Positions 20,518 through 29,382 of a DNA stretch of 32,686 nt are shown here, piece after piece (the stretch's first letter is position 1; every line of letters starts with the position of its first letter). The notes beneath the pieces are model-generated. The model was not told the DNA's origin. It worked only from the letters and a program-made list of their open reading frames with translations, and searched no databases. The position numbers and the translations under genes were made by a program. Location: assembly GCF_002921145.1 (NCBI RefSeq), contig NZ_PQVI01000126.1:1-32686 (forward strand), given 5' to 3'. The DNA comes from Avibacterium endocarditidis. GTDB taxonomy: Bacteria > Pseudomonadota > Gammaproteobacteria > Enterobacterales > Pasteurellaceae.

Positions 20518-21135
20518 TTGTTATCCTTTTGTTCGCTGGTCGGGTCAAGATCTTTTAAGGCTTTGCGTTTTTGTTGTTCTCCGTGACAATCCACGCAAAG
20601 TTTAACACGTTGTTTTTCTCAATGCCTTTCATTGCGTCTTTTTCTGGGTGCAAGGTATGGCACGCAGCACAAGGCAATTTTATTGCGTGAACATCGTGCG
20701 CCCAAAGTTTCTCGCGTAATTTTTCAGGACGGTGACAAGAGAAGCAAACTTGATTTTGCTCTTGCACAGAGAACATTGGTTTTTGTCAGAGAAAATATCA
20801 CTTTCAAAACGCATTACATCTTTTGCACCACGGCGGTGATTTTCAGAGATATTACCGTGGCAGCTCACACAAGTAATCGGCTTGCCTGTGCTTGGATTGG
20901 TTTTGGATAAGTGCGTACCGTGGAATTTACCAAAATGTAAATCACCGCCCGATTGTTCATCAGTGGCTTCTAATTTATGGCATTTCGCACAGTATTCATT
21001 GGGGTTACGCTGATTTTCTAACGTAGGTTGATAGCTTAATTCAGTGTTTTCTGTATTAGCTTGTGCAGGCAAAGCCAAGATCATCGCCCCTAATAAGGCG
21101 GTAAGCTTTACCATTTTCTTTAATACAACGTTCAT
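20514..21135 (-). CDS. nrfB: NrfB, periplasmic pentahaem cytochrome c (two frameshifts)
   Basis: Electron donor to NrfA. A signal peptide (MNVVLKKMVKLTALLGAMIL, cleaved after AQA) is followed by haem motifs CAKCH and CVSCH. The frame is then lost near 20778-20784. In the next frame MFSVQEQNQVCFSCHRPEK and CAACH continue. It is lost again in the T5 run 20613-20617; the third frame gives CVDCHGEQQKRKAL and a TGA at 20514 that overlaps the nrfC ATG as ATGA. Restored, the product is about 207 residues with five CXXCH haem sites, as in E. coli NrfB. Recovery of both the fifth haem and the operon overlap makes sequence error more likely than decay. Confidence 0.92.
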
Positions 21136-21167
21136 TTCTTATTACCTCAAATTTTCGTTCAAAATAG

Positions 21168-21232
21168 ACCGCACTTTAGTTTTCTTCCCACTTTAAGGTT
21201 TCTTCCTAAGTCGGCACTTAATAAAGTGCGGT
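21168..21232 (-). terminator. Inverted pair of uptake sequences between nrfA and nrfB (partial terminator)
   Basis: ACCGCACTTTA (21168-21178) and TAAAGTGCGGT (21222-21232) form an 11-bp perfect stem around a 43-nt loop. On the minus strand the stem is followed by CTATTTTG. It lies just after the nrfA stop and 33 bp before nrfB. The long loop and poor T-tract suggest partial termination or 3'-end protection, which would favour nrfA over nrfBCD expression (inference). Confidence 0.55.
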
Positions 21233-21243
21233 TACTTTTTGGC

Positions 21244-22735
21244 TTATTTTGCTGGTGGAGCTTTCTCCATTAAGCCTTTTTCTAACGCTTCTTTATTCCA
21301 TTGTGGAACAACTTCTTTGAGGAATTTCGCTTTCGCTGCACGTTCTTTTTCAATATCAATGCCCATTGCTTTCCACGCATTTTCAGCTGTTGAAATATCT
21401 GGGTAATTGATTGGCTGTTTCACACCGTGTTTGGTGAGAATAATGGCTAATTTAGTACGCGCGTCAGCAATACGATCTAAGCCTGTTGCAATGGTTTTTA
21501 AGATAATATCTGGTGCGTGAATATGGCCACCGTGGCCCGCAGCAGAATAATCCCAACGCCATTGTGCGTGACGGATAGCTTGTAATGCTGGTTTCATTTC
21601 TTCTTCTGTTGCACCTGCGTCCCAAGCCGCTTTCGCTTCAAAGTGCGCTTTCACGATTTGGTCTTCAAGTTTAATCATCACGTCTTTGATGTCTTTTTTA
21701 TGACCTGCCACCACTTTGGTTAAAGTTTCTTTGCTTTGATCGTGGCAGTTTGCACAGGTGTTTTCAAAAGAATCAAGCGGATTACCAATTTTGTGGTCTG
21801 TGTAAACTTTACCATCAGCCCCTTGTACTTTTGGCATATGGCAATCCACACAGGTTACACCATTTTTACCGTGTGTGCCTTGCAACCAAGTTTCATAGTC
21901 TGGGTGCTGTGCTTTTAACATTGGTGTTTTAGAGATAGAGTGAATCCAATCGTAGAATTCGATATTGTCATAGTATTGTTCCATACTATCCACATCTACC
22001 CCTTTCATCCAAGGGAATACCACATTGTTTACCATTTTTATCAAAGTAATATTCAACGTGGCAGTTAGCACAAATTGCGCCACGTTTGTCTGTTTTGTCT
22101 AAATGTGCGAAGTCTTTTCCGATCGCATCTAAGGCGCGTAAAACGTGCGGACGAGCGATGCGTAAAGCAGGTTTACCTTCTGCAAAATCTTTTGATGTGG
22201 TGTCGTGGCAGTCAGCACAGCCGATAGAATTTACCACTTCAGCCCCACCTTTTGCCCATTTGCCGTTGAAGTATTCTTCTTCACCCCATTCAGCAATTAA
22301 ACGTGGCACATCTGGGCCTTTACACGTCCAACACGCCATTGGTTGTGGGCCGCTGTTAGCATCAAACGGCGCACCTGTACGCAAAATATTGCGCACGTCA
22401 GTTACAGTATAAAAGTGACCACGCGGTTTGTTATATTCTTTTGAGAACGCATAACCGCCCCATAGAACGATTAATCTTGGATCAACTTCATCAGCGTAAA
22501 CAATTTCAGAAGATTTTGCCGTATCCGCCCAACCTTGATATTGTTTTGGGTATTTTTCCGCAAATTTTTCACTGATAGTTTCAATTTTCAAATCAGGATT
22601 CGGTTTTGCCAGTTCTTCACGGGTAGGGGCACGTTTTTCCACCGCACTATTATCTACCGCCATAGCAGACGATGCCGCCGCTAAAGTTAATCCAGCCATT
22701 GCCAGAGAAGCTAGCGTTTTTCTGAAAATGTTCAC
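21244..22735 (-). CDS. nrfA: NrfA, periplasmic ammonia-forming cytochrome c nitrite reductase (one frameshift)
   Basis: Reduces nitrite to ammonium with six electrons in the periplasm. It starts at a GTG (22735) with GGAG upstream and a signal peptide ending SSAMA. The active-site haem motif is ACWTCKGPD (CXXCK), which needs the dedicated NrfEFG lyase. Haem motifs CADCH and [10 protein letters not shown] follow; then the frame slips by one extra base within 22028-22039, and the next frame continues [30 protein letters not shown] (haem 4) and [12 protein letters not shown] (haem 5). The restored length is 496 residues, normal. The catalytic region includes GHIHAPD. First gene of the cluster; the upstream control region is listed separately. 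Confidence 0.96.
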
Positions 22736-22811
22736 GATAATTACTCCATTAAAAGTTGATCAAGGGATATCCCACATTCGCAAAATGCACGTTCATTACA
22801 TGTTGTAAAAA

Positions 22812-22826
22812 TGATAATTTTTCTCA
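22812..22826. promoter_or_regulatory. Fur-box-like sequence in the nrfA leader region
   Basis: TGATAAT-T-TTTCTCA matches 12 of 14 defined positions of the 7-1-7 Fur pattern TGATAATnATTATCA. A second TGATAAT lies at 22839-22845. The region is AT-rich, so chance is a real possibility. Haem-rich NrfA would be a sensible iron-regulated gene. Confidence 0.3.
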
Positions 22827-22918
22827 TTAAAAACAAGGTGATAATGAATTAAGAGAAAGTTTTTCACGCTTAAAAATAACAAATTCATTCTCATCTTTCA
22901 GCGCTATTTTGCTATTTT

Positions 22919-22932
22919 TTGCGTTTGATCAA
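22919..22932 (-). promoter_or_regulatory. FNR-like site upstream of nrfA
   Basis: On the minus strand TTGAT-CAAA-CGCAA matches 8 of 10 defined positions of TTGAT-N4-ATCAA. It is centred about 190 bp before the nrfA start. FNR control of nrfA is well known in enterobacteria. No clear -10 hexamer was found at the spacing of a class II site, so the call is tentative. Confidence 0.35.
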
Positions 22933-22946
22933 TGTTTTTATTATAA

Positions 22947-22997
22947 ATAACCTTTTTGAGTTATTTTTGTTGCATAAAAATAACCCTTAAGAGTTAT
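22947..22997. promoter_or_regulatory. Two matching imperfect palindromes, 33 bp apart (NarP-like 7-2-7 geometry)
   Basis: ATAACCTTTTTGAGTTAT (22947-22964) and ATAACCCTTAAGAGTTAT (22980-22997) share both arms and their centres are 33 bp apart, close to three helical turns. Each can be read as two heptamers in tail-to-tail 7-2-7 order (TAACCCT-TA-AGAGTTA in the second), matching the NarL/NarP pattern TACYYMT-N2-AKRRGTA at 6 of 7 positions per half in the second copy. They lie between divergent nrfA and rhlB. Assignment to NarP is inference. Confidence 0.45.
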
Positions 22998-23177
22998 CAA
23001 AAGCCTAGATAATTTGCCTTTTCTAAGCATAACGGGGTAATTTATTCTTGATACAAAACAAGCTAAAAAGCAATAAAAAGAACAATAAATGCTACATTTT
23101 CAACCACCCTTTATTTATTCTCTTTTTTACAGACAAAGAAGAGAGAAAAGAAGAATTTTTGGGGATTTCTGTCCTTC

Positions 23178-23201
23178 GTGCTATGCTTAGCACAATTTTT
23201 T
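23178..23201 (+). terminator. Terminator-like hairpin in the rhlB leader
   Basis: GTGCTA-TGCT-TAGCAC (23178-23193) is a perfect 6-bp stem with a 4-nt loop, followed by AATTTTTT. It ends 29 nt before the rhlB ATG and has no gene upstream to terminate on this strand, so it may be a leader attenuator. The rest of 22998-23230 is AT-rich with no gene called. Confidence 0.5.
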
Positions 23202-23230
23202 CTCATAAAATCGAAAATAGTCAGATAACT

Positions 23231-24478
23231 ATGCAAAATGATCATTTAACTCAGCAACGTTTTGCTGATTTACCACTAAATCCAAGCGTATTACAGTGTT
23301 TAGAAAAAAACGGTTTTGAATACTGCACGCCAATCCAAGCCCTTTCTTTGCCTATCACCCTTGCAGGGCGTGATGTAGCAGGGCAAGCGCAAACAGGCAC
23401 AGGCAAAACAATGGCCTTTCTCACCGCCACCTTTCATCATTTATTAAGCGAAAATTCGCAGCATAATGCCACGCAACCGCGTGCGTTAATTTTAGCGCCC
23501 ACGCGCGAGCTTGCCGTGCAAATTAGCAATGATGGCGCGGCGCTCTCACAAGCCACAGGGCTAAAAATGGGACTAGCTTATGGGGGCGATGGCTACGATA
23601 AACAGCTTAAAGTGATTGAGCAAGGCATTGATATTTTAATTGGTACAACAGGACGCGTGATTGATTACGTCAAACAAGGCATTATTCGCTTAACGGATAT
23701 TGAAGTGGTGGTGCTAGATGAAGCAGATCGAATGTTCGATCTGGGTTTTATCAAGGATATTCGCTACTTACTGAGAAAATGTCCGCCCCCTGCTGAACGC
23801 TTAACAATGCTCTTTTCCGCTACCCTTTCTTATAAAGTGCGTGAGCTTGCCTTTGAAGATATGAATGATCCTGAATATGTGGAAGTTGAGCCACTGCAAA
23901 AAACAGGCCACCGCATTAAAGAAGAACTGTTTTATCCGTCTAACCAAGACAAAATGGCGTTATTAATGACGTTGTTGGAAGAAGAATGGCCAGAGCGTTG
24001 CATTATTTTCGCCAACACCAAACATCGCTGTGAAGAAATTTGGGGCTATTTAGCCGCTGATGGACACCGTGTTGGCTTGCTAACTGGTGATGTTGCGCAG
24101 AAAAAACGCCTTGCTTTGTTGCAACAATTTACCTCAGGTCAATTGGATATTTTAGTGGCGACTGATGTTGCTGCGCGTGGCTTACATATTCCTGATGTTA
24201 CGCACGTTTTCAACTATGATTTGCCTGATGATCGCGAAGATTATGTGCATCGCATTGGACGTACAGGGCGCGCAGGCGAAAGTGGCGTTTCCATTAGTTT
24301 TGCTTGTGAAGAATATGCAATGAATTTACCTGCCATTGAAGAATATATTGGCCACTCCATTCCAGTGAGCCAATATGATCCGCAAGCGCTACTCAGTGAT
24401 TTGCCAAAACCTTACCGCAAACGCACTGGGCAAAGCCACTATCAAAATAATAAACGCAATTTTAAAAAGTGTTATTAA
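23231..24478 (+). CDS. rhlB: ATP-dependent RNA helicase RhlB (DEAD-box)
   Basis: RNA helicase of the RNA degradosome, unwinding structured mRNA for exonucleolytic decay. The 415-residue product shows the Q-motif region ([13 protein letters not shown]), [37 protein letters not shown], then [26 protein letters not shown] and [13 protein letters not shown]. The frame is open upstream to 23048, but that 61-residue extension is Lys- and Asn-rich and unlike the family. The ATG at 23231 gives [16 protein letters not shown], the usual RhlB N-terminus, though without a clear Shine-Dalgarno. Divergent from nrfA; its terminator is an uptake-sequence pair. No frameshift. Confidence 0.95.
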   Translation: MQNDHLTQQRFADLPLNPSVLQCLEKNGFEYCTPIQALSLPITLAGRDVAGQAQTGTGKTMAFLTATFHHLLSENSQHNATQPRALILAPTRELAVQISNDGAALSQATGLKMGLAYGGDGYDKQLKVIEQGIDILIGTTGRVIDYVKQGIIRLTDIEVVVLDEADRMFDLGFIKDIRYLLRKCPPPAERLTMLFSATLSYKVRELAFEDMNDPEYVEVEPLQKTGHRIKEELFYPSNQDKMALLMTLLEEEWPERCIIFANTKHRCEEIWGYLAADGHRVGLLTGDVAQKKRLALLQQFTSGQLDILVATDVAARGLHIPDVTHVFNYDLPDDREDYVHRIGRTGRAGESGVSISFACEEYAMNLPAIEEYIGHSIPVSQYDPQALLSDLPKPYRKRTGQSHYQNNKRNFKKCY

Positions 24479-24499
24479 TCTCAAAAATCGCCAAAATTC

Positions 24500-24554
24500 C
24501 ACCGCACTTTTATAAACAAAGCATAAACAAGAAAAGTGCGGTGATTTTTTTTTT
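24500..24554 (+). terminator. rhlB terminator built from an inverted pair of uptake sequences
   Basis: CACCGCACTTTT (24500-24511) pairs perfectly over 12 bp with AAAAGTGCGGTG (24532-24543). The stem is followed by A and ten T. The loop is 20 nt. Both arms contain the 9-bp uptake core. It lies 21 bp after the rhlB stop. Such pairs are a known dual-use arrangement in Haemophilus. Confidence 0.88.
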
Positions 24555-24576
24555 CTATTATTTCTGTTTTATCTCG

Positions 24577-24613
24577 TGATAGAATTGACGGATTTTTAAC
24601 ACACAAATTTAAT
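24577..24613 (+). promoter_or_regulatory. Candidate promoter(s) of the rsfS operon
   Basis: TGATAGAAT (24577-24585) is an extended -10 element that would leave a leader of about 40 nt. An alternative, overlapping by one base, is TTGACG (24585-24590), 17 bp, TTTAAT (24608-24613), which would leave only about 10 nt. No clear Shine-Dalgarno precedes the rsfS ATG at 24631. Confidence 0.4.
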
Positions 24614-24630
24614 GAGCGATAATATTTCGT

Positions 24631-24942
24631 ATGACAACATTAGTAGATTTTTTAATTAACAAATTAGACGATTTAAAAGCCGTTGATATTTTGCATTTAG
24701 ATGTGCAAGGCAAATCAAGCGTAACGGACAATATGATTATTTGCACAGGCACATCAAGCCGCCATATTAGTTCTTTGGCGCAAAAACTGATTGATGAAAG
24801 CAAACAAGCAGGTTTTGAATCTTTTGGTGAAGAGGGCAAAGCCACTGCAGATTGGGTGGTGGTCGATTTCGGGCAAGCGATGGTGCATATTATGCAAGCA
24901 GACAGCCGTGAAATGTATCAATTAGAGAAACTTTGGGGCTAA
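24631..24942 (+). CDS. rsfS: Ribosome silencing factor RsfS (YbeB)
   Basis: Binds ribosomal protein L14 on the 50S subunit and blocks subunit joining when nutrients are short. The 103-residue product has the family's [39 protein letters not shown] and [17 protein letters not shown] segments. Length is typical. It directly abuts rlmH (TAA then ATG) and opens the elongation and lipoate block. The upstream 152 bp hold the rhlB terminator and a candidate promoter. Confidence 0.95.
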   Translation: MTTLVDFLINKLDDLKAVDILHLDVQGKSSVTDNMIICTGTSSRHISSLAQKLIDESKQAGFESFGEEGKATADWVVVDFGQAMVHIMQADSREMYQLEKLWG

Positions 24943-25410
24943 ATGAAAATCCAATTAATTGCGGTAGGCACAAAAATGCCTGCTTGGGTAACCACAGGCT
25001 TTGAAGAATATCAACGCCGTTTCCCAAAGGATATGCCTTTTGAGCTAATCGAAATTCCCGCGGGAAAACGTGGCAAAAATGCAGATATTAAACGCATTTT
25101 GGATCAAGAAGGCAAAACAATGCTGGCGGCTTGTGGGCGCAATAAGATTGTTACCTTAGACATTCCCGGTAAACCTTGGACAACCGAACAACTGGCACAA
25201 CAGCTAGAGGGGTGGAAAAATGATGGACGGGATTTATGTTTGCTCATCGGCGGGCCTGAAGGTTTATCGCCAGAATGTAAAGCTGCCGCCGAACAAAGCT
25301 GGTCGCTTTCCCCTTTAACCTTACCCCACCCTTTAGTGCGCGTGGTGGTGGCAGAGAGTTTGTATCGTGCTTGGTCGATTACTACCAATCACCCTTATCA
25401 TCGAGAGTAA
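24943..25410 (+). CDS. rlmH: 23S rRNA (pseudouridine1915-N3)-methyltransferase
   Basis: SPOUT-family methyltransferase that uses SAM to methylate pseudouridine 1915 in helix 69 of 23S rRNA on assembled 70S ribosomes. The 155-residue product begins [20 protein letters not shown] and carries the knotted SAM site [14 protein letters not shown], followed by [24 protein letters not shown] and the terminal NHPYHRE. Full length and intact. It follows rsfS with no gap, and mrdA starts 3 bp after its stop. Confidence 0.97.
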   Translation: MKIQLIAVGTKMPAWVTTGFEEYQRRFPKDMPFELIEIPAGKRGKNADIKRILDQEGKTMLAACGRNKIVTLDIPGKPWTTEQLAQQLEGWKNDGRDLCLLIGGPEGLSPECKAAAEQSWSLSPLTLPHPLVRVVVAESLYRAWSITTNHPYHRE

Positions 25411-25413
25411 TCA

Positions 25414-27347
25414 ATGGATTTAAAGAAATTGCTTTCTCAGCCAACAATGGAGCCGATCCGCGATAAAAAAGCGGAGCGTAACCTGTTTATTCGCCGCGCC
25501 TTAGTGTCTTTTTTAGGCGTGCTTGGGCTGTCTGCAATTTTGCTCACCAATTTATATCATCTGCAAATCGTCAATTATGACACTTATCAAACCCGTTCTA
25601 ACGGTAACCGTATCAAATTATTGCCGCTGCCACCAACACGCGGTTTGATTTACGATCGCTATGGCAAATTGCTTGCCGAAAATCTCACCTTTTTTGGCTT
25701 ATATATCGTGCCAGAAAAAGTGGAAAATTTAGACCGCACTTTTGAACAGCTCAAGCAAATGGTGGGTTTAAATGAAGACGATATTGCGAATTTTAAGAAA
25801 GAACGCCGCCGTTCTTCGCGCTATACGTCTATTTTACTCAAGCCTGATCTCACCGAAGAACAGATCGCACGTTTTGCGGTAAATCAGCATCAATTCCCGA
25901 GTTTATCCGTTAAACCTTATTTTAAACGTCATTATTTGTACGGCGAACCGCTCACCCATATTTTAGGTTATGTGGAAAATTAATGATAAAGAGTGGAACG
26001 CCTGAAAAAGAAGACAAATACGCCAATTATGCTGGCTCGCACAATATCGGCAAGCTCGGTATTGAACGCTATTACGAAGAACAATTACACGGTGAAGTGG
26101 GCTTTGAAGAAGTAGAAATTAACAACCGTGGTAAGGTGATCCGTAAATTGCGCGAACAGCCTGCAGTAGCGGGTAAAAGCATTCATCTCACCATTGATTT
26201 AGAATTGCAACGTTATATCACTGATCTGTTAGCGGGACATAAAGGCGCGGTGGTGGTGCTAGATCCAAAAGACAGCAGCATTTTAGCGATGGTTTCAACG
26301 CCAAGTTATGATAATAACCTTTTCGTTGATGGCATTTCAGGTAAAGATTACAAACGCCTGCTTGAAGATCCTGAGCGTCCGCTTTATAGCCGTGTTACGC
26401 AAGGGGCTTATCCGCCAGCTTCTACGGTAAAACCGTTTATTGCGGTAGCTGGTTTGCAAGAAGCCTTGATCACGCCAAGCACAACGGTGTTTGATCCGGG
26501 CTATTGGATGTTGCCAAATAGCACCAAACGTTTCCGTGACTGGAAAAAATCAGGCCACGGCTATACAGATCTCAATAAAGCGATTACCGAATCTTCCGAT
26601 ACCTACTTTTATCAGCTCGCTTACAATATGGGGATTGATAAACTTTCTGGTTGGATGAAAGCCTTTGGTTTTGGTCTGCCAACAGGTTTAGATATTCGGG
26701 AAGAAACCTCAGCAATTATGCCTTCGCGCGAGTGGAAACAAAAACGCTATAAAAAACCTTGGCTACAGGGTGATACCATTTCCGTGGGCATTGGGCAAGG
26801 CTATTGGACAGCAACGCCATTGCAAGTGGCAAAGGCCTTAGCTATCTTAATTAATAATGGCAAGGTAAATACACCGCACTTAATGAAAGGGGTGGAAGGC
26901 TCTTTCTTTGAACCTTACCAAGATCCTTTTTTATATCCCGATATTAAAGCCAATGATAGCTATTGGGCGCAAGCCAAACGCGGTATGTATAACGTAATTA
27001 ATGCGAGCAATGGGACAGGGCGTAAAGCCTTTGCTGGCACGAACTATCACGTTGCAGGAAAATCAGGCACAGCACAGGTTTTCAGCTTAAAAGAAAACCA
27101 AACCTATAACGCCAAATCACTGAGCAAAGAATTACACGATCACGCGTGGTTTATCGGCTATGCCCCTTATGAAGACCCGAAAATTGTGGTTTCTATCATT
27201 TTAGAAAATGCAGGCGGTGGCGGTAGCAACGCCGGCCCCGTGGTAAGAAAAATTATGGATTATTATCTTAATCAACGGCTTCCACAAGTAAACCAAATGG
27301 AAAATAAACAGAACGAAGCTCAACCCCAACAAGAGGAAACAGAATAA
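25414..27347 (+). CDS. mrdA: Penicillin-binding protein 2 (elongasome transpeptidase), broken by three clustered indels
   Basis: Cross-links peptidoglycan during cell elongation, paired with RodA. A short cytoplasmic tail and one membrane helix (about residues 28-48) precede the pedestal domain ([16 protein letters not shown]). The transpeptidase domain has [10 protein letters not shown] (Ser nucleophile, SxxK), SSDTYFYQ (SSD-type motif) and [10 protein letters not shown] (KSG). The first frame stops at 25981. Within 25976-26009 three short-run losses, net four bases, account for the break; restored it reads about [20 protein letters not shown], as in other PBP2s, and totals 645 residues. The gene is normally essential in rods, so sequence error is likely. 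The stop overlaps the rodA ATG. Confidence 0.94.
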
Positions 27348-28462
27348 TGAGTAAAAGGAAAATCTGGCTCGGCTTGTGGCAGCGTTTACACATTGATTTC
27401 TGGCTATTTCTTGGTCTTGTAATGATTTCCGCCTATGGATTATTCGTGCTATATAGCGCTTCTGGTGGCAATGAAGTGATGTTCCGCAACCGTATCATTC
27501 AAGTTACCCTTGGCTTTGTGGTGATGTTTGTTATGGCACAACTTTCCCCGCGTTTTTATCAGGGCATTGCCCCTTATTTATTTGGTGTGGGCATAGTATT
27601 GCTGATTCTAGTGGATTTGGTGGGAACAACCAGTAAAGGCGCACAGCGTTGGTTAGATCTCGGCTTATTTCGTTTTCAGCCTTCGGAAATCGTCAAACTG
27701 GCCGTGCCATTAATGGTGGCGGTGTATTTAGGCAAACGTCCGCTTCCTCCCACCTTAAAACACACCTTTATCGCACTCTTTATTATTATTGTGCCTACCC
27801 TATTGGTTGCCATTCAGCCTGATTTAGGCACATCAATTCTGGTAAGTGCGTCTGGAATTTTCGTTGTTTTTCTGGCTGGAATGAGCTGGTGGCTGATTTT
27901 AATTGCGGTGATTGGGCTAGCTGGTTTTATCCCTATAATGTGGTTTTACCTAATGCACGATTATCAACGCACAAGGGTGCTAACCTTACTTGATCCAGAA
28001 AAAGATCCCCTTGGGGCAGGTTATCATATTTTGCAATCAAAAATTGCCATTGGTTCGGGTGGTATTTGGGGCAAAGGTTGGATGCAAGGCACACAATCTC
28101 AGCTAGAATTTTTGCCTGAACCCCATACCGATTTTATCTTTGCCGTATTAAGTGAAGAACACGGAATGGTTGGTTTCGCCGTTTTGATGTGCCTTTATTT
28201 ATTTATTGTGGCAAGAGGTTTGGTGATTGGCGTTGAAGCACAAAATGCTTTCGGTCGTACCCTTGTTGGGGCATTAACGCTGATCTTCTTTGTTTATGTT
28301 TTTGTGAATATTGGCATGGTGAGCGGCATTTTGCCTGTGGTGGGCGTGCCACTCCCATTAATGAGCTATGGTGGGACGTCTTTTGTTACATTAATGGCAG
28401 GTTTTGGCTTGATTATGTCCATTCATAGCCATAAAGAACATTTCTTTAGGGGAACTAACTAA
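27347..28462 (+). CDS. rodA: Rod-shape peptidoglycan glycosyltransferase RodA
   Basis: SEDS-family polymerase that builds glycan strands from lipid II and works with PBP2. The 371-residue product has about ten membrane helices and the SEDS motifs [46 protein letters not shown] and [12 protein letters not shown]. Length is standard. Its ATG overlaps the mrdA TAA (AATGA), supporting the restored end of mrdA. A small hairpin (28460-28478) follows in the 54-bp gap before rlpA. Confidence 0.97.
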   Translation: MSKRKIWLGLWQRLHIDFWLFLGLVMISAYGLFVLYSASGGNEVMFRNRIIQVTLGFVVMFVMAQLSPRFYQGIAPYLFGVGIVLLILVDLVGTTSKGAQRWLDLGLFRFQPSEIVKLAVPLMVAVYLGKRPLPPTLKHTFIALFIIIVPTLLVAIQPDLGTSILVSASGIFVVFLAGMSWWLILIAVIGLAGFIPIMWFYLMHDYQRTRVLTLLDPEKDPLGAGYHILQSKIAIGSGGIWGKGWMQGTQSQLEFLPEPHTDFIFAVLSEEHGMVGFAVLMCLYLFIVARGLVIGVEAQNAFGRTLVGALTLIFFVYVFVNIGMVSGILPVVGVPLPLMSYGGTSFVTLMAGFGLIMSIHSHKEHFFRGTN

Positions 28463-28516
28463 GAATTTATTGTTCTTAACATTCCAACAAAATTTTAACT
28501 AAAGTGAATAATCGAA

Positions 28517-29353
28517 ATGAAATTAACACAAATAATTAAGCTGAGTTTGGCATTTCTACTCACACTAGCAAGTGTGAATAGCAATGCTGAAACGCAAAAA
28601 TTATATGGGGTGAAAGGCCCTAAACTGGTGCACCAAAAAATGTCTGATAAGACCCACACCTATGTGGTCAATGGCGTCAGTTACACCACCAAGCACCCGA
28701 GTACGGCTAAGCACTACGCCAAAACAGGGGGAGGAAGTTACTACCACCAAAAATTTTCAGGGCGTAAAACCTCCAATGGCGAATATTATGATCCTAATCG
28801 CTATACGGCAGCACACAAAACTCTGCCATTAAATTCTTACGCCTTGGTCACCAATTTACACAACGGTAGAAAAGTGATCGTAAAAATCAACGATCGTGGG
28901 CCTTTTATAAAAGGAAGAATTATCGATCTTTCCCTTGTTGCCGCAAAAGAACTGGGGATTATTCATCGTGGTGTTGGACAAGTTCGCGTTGAGGCGCTGC
29001 ACGTTAATCATAAAGGGAAAATTCTCGGCGCGGGAACGCACAGCCTTGCTAAAATGGCGAAAACACCAGAAGCAGCAAAGCGTTTGGATCTATCCGCAAA
29101 ACAAAGTGCGGTGCTTTCTGACACCGATTTTTCAGGTTATAAAGTAAAAATGCTAAACTTAACCTACAAACAAGCAATACAAATGGTGAAACAAGCCAAA
29201 CGCTTAAAAGTCAAAACAAAAATTGACTCAAATAAAAAATCTCACAGTATTTCCTTTGGGCCATTTAAAACTAAACGTGAAGCACAACAATTTAAAGCCA
29301 AACTTCATAAATTAAATGGCACTAAGCCAGTGATTATTTATAGTCACAAATAA
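28517..29353 (+). CDS. rlpA: RlpA: septal-ring lytic transglycosylase, apparently not a lipoprotein
   Basis: Double-psi beta-barrel protein; characterised relatives cleave denuded glycan at the septum. The 278-residue product has a signal peptide (MKLTQIIKLSLAFLLTLASV, cleaved near NSNA-ET). It has no lipobox cysteine, unlike E. coli RlpA, so it is probably a free periplasmic protein. The DPBB domain (about 70-165) shows KTSNGEYYDPNRYTAAHKTLP and IVKINDRGPFIKGRIIDLS, with the conserved Glu, His and Asp. A degenerate SPOR-like domain occupies about 200-277. An uptake sequence lies inside (29104-29112). Placed between rodA and dacA as in Haemophilus. Confidence 0.92.
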   Translation: MKLTQIIKLSLAFLLTLASVNSNAETQKLYGVKGPKLVHQKMSDKTHTYVVNGVSYTTKHPSTAKHYAKTGGGSYYHQKFSGRKTSNGEYYDPNRYTAAHKTLPLNSYALVTNLHNGRKVIVKINDRGPFIKGRIIDLSLVAAKELGIIHRGVGQVRVEALHVNHKGKILGAGTHSLAKMAKTPEAAKRLDLSAKQSAVLSDTDFSGYKVKMLNLTYKQAIQMVKQAKRLKVKTKIDSNKKSHSISFGPFKTKREAQQFKAKLHKLNGTKPVIIYSHK

Positions 29354-29382
29354 ATTTAACTCTATTTAGGACGTAATAAATT

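Noticed and set aside
23048-23230. 61-residue N-terminal extension of RhlB
   Set aside because: Lys/Asn-rich, low-complexity sequence containing a terminator-like hairpin; the family starts at the ATG at 23231.
24500-24554. Inverted repeats as mobile-element ends
   Set aside because: The arms are uptake cores forming a terminator; no transposase or target duplication is present.
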